Shown piece by piece: positions 58,806-64,000 of a stretch of 64,000 nt of DNA (the first letter of the stretch is position 1; the number at the start of each line of letters is the position of its first letter). The notes beneath the pieces were generated by a model. It ran no database searches. It worked only from the letters and a program-made list of their open reading frames with translations, and was not told the DNA's origin. Position numbers and translations under genes: made by a program. Source of the DNA: Caulobacter sp. RHG1. GTDB taxonomy: Bacteria; Pseudomonadota; Alphaproteobacteria; Caulobacterales; Caulobacteraceae. The stretch spans positions 186,001 through 250,000 of the forward strand of contig NZ_SMZP01000009.1 in assembly GCF_013181195.1 (NCBI RefSeq), written 5' to 3'.

Positions 58806-60004
58806 GCAGCGGTGCGGGCGCGCTGGACGGGGGCGGCGCCCAGGTCGCGGTAGACGTCCAGGACGGCGGCGCAGATCGTGTTCCAGTCGTAGCGGGCGCT
58901 GGAGATCCGGGCGGCGCGGGCCAGACGCAGGCGGCGCATCGGTTCGGCCACGAGGCCGGCGATCGCATCGGCATAGGCGCTGGCGTCGGCGGTCGACGTC
59001 AGCACGCCGTCCTGTCCGTCGATGACGAGCGCGCTGGTGCTGGGGGCCAGCGGACAGACCACGGCCAGACCCGCGGCCATGCCCTCCAGCGTGGCGTTGC
59101 CGAACGCCTCGGTGACGCTGGGATTGAACAGGATGTCGGCGCTGGACACCGCGCGGCCCAGGGCTTCGCCGTCCAGATGGCCGGTGAAGATCGCCTCGGG
59201 CAGCTTGTCCTGCAGGAAGGCGTGCGCAGGACCCTCGCCGATGATCAGCGGTCGGATCGGCTGGCCGCGGAGGCGGGCGAAGGTCTCGGCCATCACGTCC
59301 AGACCCTTCTCCATCACCAGGCGGCCCAGGAAGGCGACGACGATCTCGTTGTCGGCCACGCCCAGCGACCGGCGCCAGGCCATGTCCTTGCGAGCGGGAG
59401 CGAAGCGGTTGCGGTCGACGCCGCGTCCCCAGACGCGGACCCGTTCGCCCAGGCCCTGCTCGCGCAGCAGCTCGGCCAGCGGGGCGTTGGGGGCCAGCAC
59501 ACGATCGCAGCCGCGATAGAAGCGATCGAGATACCGCTCGGCGCTGGGGCGCAGCCAGTCCAGGCCATAATAGGTCAGGTAGGTCTCGAAACGCGTATGC
59601 AGGCTGGCCACGACCGGCAGGCCCTGGCGACGACCCCAGCGGCCGGCCTGGTTGCCCAGGATGTCCGGCGCCGACAGGTGGACGGCGGTCGGCTGGAATT
59701 GAGCAAGGTCGGCGCGCAGAGCGCGGGTCAGGCCCAGGGCCAGGCGATACTCGCCGCGGCCGGGCAGGGCGACCGACGGTGCGGAGACCAGCTGGCCGGC
59801 CGGCTCGAAGGCCGGCGTGTCGGTCGTGGGCGAGTACACTCGCACCTGGGCGCCCGCGTCGATCAGGTAGGACGCCAGCCGGTTGAGGGCCTGGTTGGAG
59901 CCGTCACGGGTGTAGTTGTAATTGCCGGAAAACAACGCCAGGCGCAGGCCTTCGGCGGATTTTTCCTCAGTGGCCTGACGAATCGATTTTCCCGCGAGCA
60001 GCAC
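58802..60004 (-). CDS. Glycosyltransferase, GT4 family
   Basis: A 400-residue GT-B retaining glycosyltransferase. The N-terminal acceptor domain begins LRLALFSGNYNYTRDGSNQALNRLASYL. The donor domain has FLGRLVMEKGLDVMAE and the E-x7-E motif EAFGNATLEGMAAG near residue 315. It resembles GDP-mannose-dependent lipid mannosyltransferases (MgtA-like), though the donor is not certain. Start is GTG 60004; later starts are possible. Co-translation with the flippase-like protein suggests a membrane lipid acceptor. Confidence 0.84.
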   Translation of the reverse strand: MLLAGKSIRQATEEKSAEGLRLALFSGNYNYTRDGSNQALNRLASYLIDAGAQVRVYSPTTDTPAFEPAGQLVSAPSVALPGRGEYRLALGLTRALRADLAQFQPTAVHLSAPDILGNQAGRWGRRQGLPVVASLHTRFETYLTYYGLDWLRPSAERYLDRFYRGCDRVLAPNAPLAELLREQGLGERVRVWGRGVDRNRFAPARKDMAWRRSLGVADNEIVVAFLGRLVMEKGLDVMAETFARLRGQPIRPLIIGEGPAHAFLQDKLPEAIFTGHLDGEALGRAVSSADILFNPSVTEAFGNATLEGMAAGLAVVCPLAPSTSALVIDGQDGVLTSTADASAYADAIAGLVAEPMRRLRLARAARISSARYDWNTICAAVLDVYRDLGAAPVQRARTAA

Positions 60005-60377
60005 AACGCCTCCGTAGATCTACGTGTCGAGGCCCCCGCCCAATCCTCCGTATGACAATGGCCATATGGTGGAATGGTTCAGTTTACGGAAGACCGTTCG
60101 TGTCGAACGCACGACAATTTCCCGGTGAAGCTGAACTCAAGCTGAACCGTGACGTAGGCGACGTCTCTAAGGCGGCGACCGTCACCGTTTGGTCGCATCG
60201 CGCGAAAAAGCGTGGACAGGGGTTGCGTTGCGGCGCCATGCGCGGCTTTGACATGGCGGGGCCACTTGCCGTGAGGCGCCTTCGTGCGCAGTTATGCGGC
60301 GCGCGACTGGTCTGGTCGCCGTTCAACGATTCCTAGAGGGGCGAAGTCGCCCCGATCAGCGAGATTTGTAAAACGTC
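60005..60377. other. Divergent intergenic region, 373 bases
   Basis: Lies between the glycosyltransferase (minus) and the nucleotidyltransferase (plus). No convincing ORF or RNA gene is present. A perfect hairpin GGGGCGAAGTCGCCCC sits about 25 bases before ATG 60378 and could affect translation start or act as an attenuator. Confidence 0.45.
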
Positions 60378-61142
60378 ATGCAGCCGGTCAAGACCCTCAT
60401 CCTCAGCGCCGGCCAGGGCAAGCGCCTGTCGCCCCTGACCGACGACCGGCCCAAGTGCCTGGTCGAGCTGGCCGGACGCACGGTCTTGGAATGGCAGCTG
60501 CGACACCTGCATCAAGCCGGCGTCACCGAGGCGGTGGTCGTCACCGGTTTCCGCGCCGACCTGGTCGAGGCCGAGGTCGCGGGCCTGAGCCTGCCGGGCA
60601 TGACCGTCCGCACGCTCTACAACCCGTTCTACAGCGTCACCGACAACCTCGCGACCTGCTGGCTGGCGCGCGAGGAGATGCGTGGCGGGCCGTTCATGAT
60701 CCTCAACGGCGACACCCTGTTTGAGCCGGCCATCGCCGAGCGCCTGATCAGCGCGCCGGACGCGCCGATCACCGTGACGGTCGATCGCAAGGACGACGGC
60801 GTCTACGACAGCGACGACATGAAGGTGCTGACCGACGGCGACGCCCTGCGCGCCATCGGCAAGACCATCACTGAATACGACGCCGAGTCGATCGGCTTCC
60901 TGCGCTTCAACGCTGAGGGCGGCGCGCTGTTCATCCAGACGCTGGAAGCGATCATGCGCACGCCGGAAGGCCTGAAGCGCTGGTATCTCAGCGTCATCAA
61001 CGAGATCGCCCAGAACCACGACGCCGTCCGCGTGCGCTCGATCCAGGGTCTGGACTGGGCCGAGATGGATTTCCCTGAAGACCTGATCCGCAATCGCGCC
61101 CTGACCGCCGAATGGGCGGCCAAGGAAGCCGAGACGGTCTGA
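60378..61142 (+). CDS. cpgD: Nucleotidyltransferase, probable phosphoglycerate cytidylyltransferase CpgD
   Basis: A 254-residue sugar-nucleotidyltransferase-fold protein. The signature SAGQGKRLSPLTDDRPKCL is near residue 10, NPFYSVTDNLATCW near residue 80, and the metal-binding Asp in ILNGDTLF near residue 110. It resembles phosphocholine/inositol-phosphate cytidylyltransferases. Its position beside a MobA-like gene and a ceramide synthase-like gene matches, as I recall it, C. crescentus CCNA_01210, CpgD. That enzyme makes CDP-glycerate from 3-phosphoglycerate for ceramide diphosphoglycerate. The nucleotidyltransferase call is firm; the CpgD identity rests on order and fold. Confidence 0.75.
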   Translation: MQPVKTLILSAGQGKRLSPLTDDRPKCLVELAGRTVLEWQLRHLHQAGVTEAVVVTGFRADLVEAEVAGLSLPGMTVRTLYNPFYSVTDNLATCWLAREEMRGGPFMILNGDTLFEPAIAERLISAPDAPITVTVDRKDDGVYDSDDMKVLTDGDALRAIGKTITEYDAESIGFLRFNAEGGALFIQTLEAIMRTPEGLKRWYLSVINEIAQNHDAVRVRSIQGLDWAEMDFPEDLIRNRALTAEWAAKEAETV

Positions 61143-61150
61143 GGGCCCGT

Positions 61151-61233
61151 CCTCGCCCTTCGACAGGCTCAGGGTGAGGACTATTTCAGACGTCGCATTA
61201 GAAGCCTCACCCTGAGCCTGTCGAAGGGCGAGG
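61151..61233. repeat. 29-bp perfect inverted repeat between convergent genes
   Basis: Arms at 61151-61179 and 61205-61233 are exact complements over 29 bp around a 25-base loop. The element fills the gap between the CpgD-like gene and the converging NTP-transferase gene. It contains CCCTTCGACAGGCTCAGGG, a motif known to be dispersed in many alphaproteobacterial genomes. Probable REP-like element and bidirectional terminator. Confidence 0.82.
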
Positions 61234-61242
61234 TTTCGCGGC

Positions 61243-62001
61243 TCAAACTTCGCCGACGATTTCCCGCACCAGATCCAGGTCCGACGGCTTGTCGACATCG
61301 ACCGCCGCCAGGCCATCGTGCGCCCGGACCGCGGCGGCCTTGACGCCGGCCAGCTTGCCCAGCTTCAGCACGGCCTGGTCCAACGTCAGCCAGTTCAGCA
61401 GATAGCGGATCAGGAACGACGGCCCCAGCATGGCGGCGATCTTCCAAGGCTGCTTGCGCAAGGCCTCGACCTTGCGCCAGGTCTCGACCACCTTGAGGGC
61501 GTTTTCGTTGCGCAGCAGGAAGAGGTTGCAGCCCGAATAGCGGCCGTCCTGGAAGCGCAGATAGGTGCGCTTGGTCTGCGGCGCGGCGGCCCGAACCTTC
61601 TCCTCGGAAGCCAGCAGCACCGCGACATCGGCCCAGTCGGGCGTGTCGGCCAGGAACTGGGTGATCCACTCTGGCCTCAGCAGGGCGTGGTCGACGGTGG
61701 TGACGACCAGCGGGAAGCCCAGTTCGCGCGCGGCGTTCTCGACGCTCTGGCTGGGTCCAGAGGCGGTGGGCAGCACCACGACCTTGGCGCCGGCGAGCGC
61801 GCTCTTGATCGCTTCGTCATTGGCCGCGACGCCGATGGTCTGGGGGCCGGCGGCCTCGATCGCGCCCAGAACCCGCGTCAGCAAGGTCCGACCTTCTAGC
61901 GTGATGAGGCCCTTGTGGCTGACCCCGGCATAGGCGGCGGCCGGATCGACCTCGCCGCCGCGCGAGCCGGCCAGGATCAGCGCCTTGAACGGCAGGCTCA
62001 A
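61243..62001 (-). CDS. MobA-like NTP transferase domain protein
   Basis: A 252-residue protein of the nucleotidyltransferase fold. The N-terminal ALILAGSRGGEVDPAA replaces the usual LAGGxGxRxG loop, so the nucleotide-binding motif is degenerate. HKGLITLEGRTLLTRVL and VTTVDHALLRPEWI follow the MobA/IspD layout. The hydrophobic LGPSFLIRYLLNWLTLDQAV near residue 200 may be a membrane-surface helix. The TTG start at 62001 overlaps the ceramide-synthase stop (TTGA); no ATG fits. As I recall, the corresponding C. crescentus position is CCNA_01211. Its substrate is unknown. Confidence 0.75.
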   Translation of the reverse strand: MSLPFKALILAGSRGGEVDPAAAYAGVSHKGLITLEGRTLLTRVLGAIEAAGPQTIGVAANDEAIKSALAGAKVVVLPTASGPSQSVENAARELGFPLVVTTVDHALLRPEWITQFLADTPDWADVAVLLASEEKVRAAAPQTKRTYLRFQDGRYSGCNLFLLRNENALKVVETWRKVEALRKQPWKIAAMLGPSFLIRYLLNWLTLDQAVLKLGKLAGVKAAAVRAHDGLAAVDVDKPSDLDLVREIVGEV

Positions 62002-63152
62002 AGCGCCTTCTCGTAGACGCGATAGGTCTTGTAGTGCGTGCCGCCGACGTTCTCGGCGATGTGGCACATGGCCTTGTTGGCTTCGAGCACCCACGAAATC
62101 TCGAACCGATTGTAGCCCAGGCTCATCGCCATATCGCGGCTGGCCTTCATCATCCAGAAGGGCAGCATGCGGCCGCGCTGTGTGGCCTGGAACTTTTTCT
62201 TCACGCCCATCAGCGGGATGCGGGCCGACTTCACGCCCTTGACCTTCAGACGCCACAGCAGCTTGGCCCAGCCGAACGGCAGCAGCTTGCCGCCCAGATC
62301 GCTGATGGCCTCGTTGACGTTGGGCAGGAAGACCACGACGCCGGCCGCTTCGCCGTCGATCTCGGCGAACCAGATCAGGCGCTTGTCGATCACCTGCTTC
62401 AGCGCCTTACCCAGCTGGTGGGTCTCGGCTTCGGTGGTCGGGGTGAAGCCCCAGTTGTCGGACCACGCGTCATTGAGGATATCGGTCAGCGTCTGAACCT
62501 CGGCGTCGTAGCGGCTCATGTCCAGCTGACGCAGGATCACACCGGACGGCAGGCCGCGCTTCACCCGGCGCTGGGCGATCTCCGGAATGTCGCCGTTCTC
62601 GTCGGCCTTGTAGGCGAACAGGTCCTGAGCCTTGGCATAGCCCTGCTCCTCGACGCGCTTGCCCGCATAGGCCGGGTCGTGGCCCATCAGGATCATCGGC
62701 GGGGTGTCGAAGCCTTCGACCAGCAGGCCGACCTCTTCGTTGATCGACAGGTTGAAGGGCCCGACGACGTGCGTGCGTTCGCGGGCGCGCAGCCAGTCCT
62801 CGGCGGCGCGAAACAGCACCTGGAAGACGGCGGGGTCGTCCTCGGCGGCGATCATGCCGAAGTGACCGTCCAGGCGGCCCGGCGTCGGCTGAGGGGTCAG
62901 TTGATCGATCTGGGCGCTGATCCGGCCTACGTCACGGCCGCCCCGCGTGGCCAGGAACAGCTGGACCTCGGCATGGGCGAAGAACGGGTTGGTCTTGGGC
63001 GTCAGCGCCTCGGTCCGCTCCATGAACAGCGGCGTGATCCAATTGGGATCCTTGGCGTTCAGGCGGGCGGGCAGGGCGATGAAGCGCTTCAGCTCCTGGG
63101 GCGTCTTGACCGGAATGACCGACAGGTCGGCATTGGTGGAATCGAAGGCCAT
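61998..63152 (-). CDS. cerS: GNAT-like acyltransferase, probable bacterial ceramide synthase
   Basis: A 384-residue protein of the double-GNAT type often mis-annotated as a dATP pyrophosphohydrolase. Family segments are DPNWITPLFMER, VGRISAQIDQL, GPFNLSINEEVGLLVEGF and the C-terminal HIAENVGGTHYKTYRVYEK. From memory, the C. crescentus member (CCNA_01212) is the ceramide synthase that N-acylates 3-ketosphinganine. ATG 63152 is used (TGATG with the upstream stop); GTG 63155 is an alternative. It lies between an LptG-like gene and a nucleotidyltransferase, as in that locus. Confidence 0.8.
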   Translation of the reverse strand: MAFDSTNADLSVIPVKTPQELKRFIALPARLNAKDPNWITPLFMERTEALTPKTNPFFAHAEVQLFLATRGGRDVGRISAQIDQLTPQPTPGRLDGHFGMIAAEDDPAVFQVLFRAAEDWLRARERTHVVGPFNLSINEEVGLLVEGFDTPPMILMGHDPAYAGKRVEEQGYAKAQDLFAYKADENGDIPEIAQRRVKRGLPSGVILRQLDMSRYDAEVQTLTDILNDAWSDNWGFTPTTEAETHQLGKALKQVIDKRLIWFAEIDGEAAGVVVFLPNVNEAISDLGGKLLPFGWAKLLWRLKVKGVKSARIPLMGVKKKFQATQRGRMLPFWMMKASRDMAMSLGYNRFEISWVLEANKAMCHIAENVGGTHYKTYRVYEKAL

Positions 63153-64000
63153 CACCCCTCCAGGGCAAGGAACGTGCGGACGGCCAAGGCGCCGAAGATC
63201 GCGGGGGCGGCCCAGACGGCCAGGAAAGGGGACAGGGCGCCGGACTCGCCCAGGGCGGTCATCATGCCGTTGGCCACCAGGAACAGCAGGCCGGCGGCCA
63301 GGCCGCCCGTCAGCAGCACCGCGCCCTGGCCGCTACGGAAGTTGGCCAGCGCCACCGGGGCGCTCAGCAGCAGCATGACCAGCGACACGAACGGGCTGGC
63401 GAAGGCCGCCTGCAGGTGGGTGGCGTAGAAGCTTTCGGGGCGGTCCGAGCCGCCGTCCTGCAGCGCCCGTCGGGCCGAAGCCGCGGTGGGGGCGGTGTCG
63501 TCGCCCAGCAGGCCCTGGACATCGTTGGGACGCAGCGCCGTGGCCCAGGTCGTGGAGGCCGCCGTCGAGGTCTGGGCCAGGTCGCCGGTGAAGCGAGTGG
63601 TCTTGGGCTGGTCCAGCACCCAGGCGCGGCCGTCGAAGCGGGCGGCGGGGCTTTCGACCTTCTCGACCAGGATCCCCTTGTCGTTGCGGCGGAAGATGGT
63701 GAGCGCGCTGATCTGGCGGCCGTCGGCCGAGGCGCTGGTCGCCATGATCAGATCGGCGCCGACGCGGAAGGTGCGGGGAGCGGCTTCCTTGCGTTCGGCG
63801 ACGGGGGTGGTGTTCTTCCACCAGTCGGCCAAAGCCGGATCGGCGCGGGGGGCCAGGACCTGGCCGCACAGGGCGTCCAGCAGCATGACGCCAGCGACGG
63901 CGGGGATGGCCATGCCGATGATCCGATAGCCCGAGACGCCGCTGGCGCGCATGGCGACGACGGCGCTCTCGCGGGCCAGACCCGAGAAGGCGAACAGGCC
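63152..64000 (-). CDS. LptG-like permease (YjgP/YjgQ family), 5' end outside window
   Basis: The last 282 residues of a lipid-export permease. The frame stays open to the window edge: ahead of Met at 63952 it reads GLFAFSGLARESAVVA, which matches the conserved LptF/LptG segment followed by MRASGVSGYRI. The periplasmic jelly-roll region occupies the middle, and three membrane spans close the protein (SPFVSLVMLLLSAPVALANF; VLLTGGLAAGLLFLVANGMM; FLAVWAAPAIFGALAV). About 80 N-terminal residues with the first span are missing. Beside the ceramide synthase, it may be a sphingolipid-specific paralogue of LptG and not the LPS exporter. Confidence 0.85.
   Translation of the reverse strand, partial: GLFAFSGLARESAVVAMRASGVSGYRIIGMAIPAVAGVMLLDALCGQVLAPRADPALADWWKNTTPVAERKEAAPRTFRVGADLIMATSASADGRQISALTIFRRNDKGILVEKVESPAARFDGRAWVLDQPKTTRFTGDLAQTSTAASTTWATALRPNDVQGLLGDDTAPTAASARRALQDGGSDRPESFYATHLQAAFASPFVSLVMLLLSAPVALANFRSGQGAVLLTGGLAAGLLFLVANGMMTALGESGALSPFLAVWAAPAIFGALAVRTFLALEG

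Noticed and set aside
1..64000. CRISPR arrays, tRNA, rRNA, insertion sequences and riboswitches
   Set aside because: No regularly spaced direct repeats, cloverleaf with CCA-end context, transposase reading frame or recognisable riboswitch core was found by eye.

Overview
The window is GC-rich, densely packed DNA from an alphaproteobacterium, most likely Caulobacter or a close relative. The evidence is the two large TonB-dependent receptors, the many plant-polysaccharide genes, a CtrA-type TTAA-N7-TTAA box, and a right-hand end whose gene order matches, from memory, the C. crescentus sphingolipid locus. No rRNA, tRNA, CRISPR array, transposase, integrase or prophage gene was seen. All names come from reading translated sequence; no database search was possible.

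Region by region. 0-5.4 kb: an SDR oxidoreductase divergent from an AraC regulator, then an amidohydrolase and an MFS exporter. 5.5-11.8 kb: a TonB-dependent receptor, an Sde182-like (DUF1593) protein, a rhamnogalacturonan acetylesterase and D-mannonate dehydratase ManD. 11.9-25.4 kb: a second TonB-dependent receptor, an ACS-type MFS permease, an unrecognised 615-residue exported protein, an exported beta-helix protein, a type B carboxylesterase, a LysR regulator, and the KdgD/alpha-ketoglutarate semialdehyde dehydrogenase pair that takes oxidised hexuronates to 2-oxoglutarate. 25.5-28.6 kb: a DUF1501/DUF1800 pair. 28.7-36.3 kb: a compact virB type IV secretion operon (B1-B2-B3-B4-B6-B9-B10-B11) with no B5, B7, B8 or VirD4 in the window. 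36.3-36.8 kb: an AT-rich intergenic region with a perfect CtrA-type box, a 15-bp palindrome and a 35-codon single-span membrane ORF. 36.8-42.4 kb: MarR regulator, DUF6894 protein, a two-gene PepSY membrane operon, a UDP-glucuronate decarboxylase-like SDR and a FadE-type acyl-CoA dehydrogenase.

42.5-57.7 kb is the most coherent system. It is a divergent cluster encoding the complete non-phosphorylative L-rhamnose pathway: mutarotase, rhamnose dehydrogenase, lactonase, rhamnonate dehydratase, L-KDR dehydrogenase and diketo-deoxyrhamnonate hydrolase. An FMN L-lactate dehydrogenase would recover the lactate it produces. The cluster also has a GPH permease, an IclR regulator, and rhamnogalacturonan-degrading enzymes (GH105, acetylesterase). 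Beyond a palindromic repeat lies a second operon of esterase, GH28, DUF6250 and PL22. Together they would take pectic rhamnogalacturonan to pyruvate.

57.8-64 kb: a flippase-like membrane protein and a GT4 glycosyltransferase, then a nucleotidyltransferase, a second NTP-transferase-like protein, a GNAT-like protein of the bacterial ceramide synthase type, and an LptG-like permease cut by the window edge. The last four look like the ceramide / ceramide-phosphoglycerate locus of Caulobacter. Two related inverted repeats (53.2 and 61.2 kb) each sit between convergent genes and probably act as bidirectional terminators.
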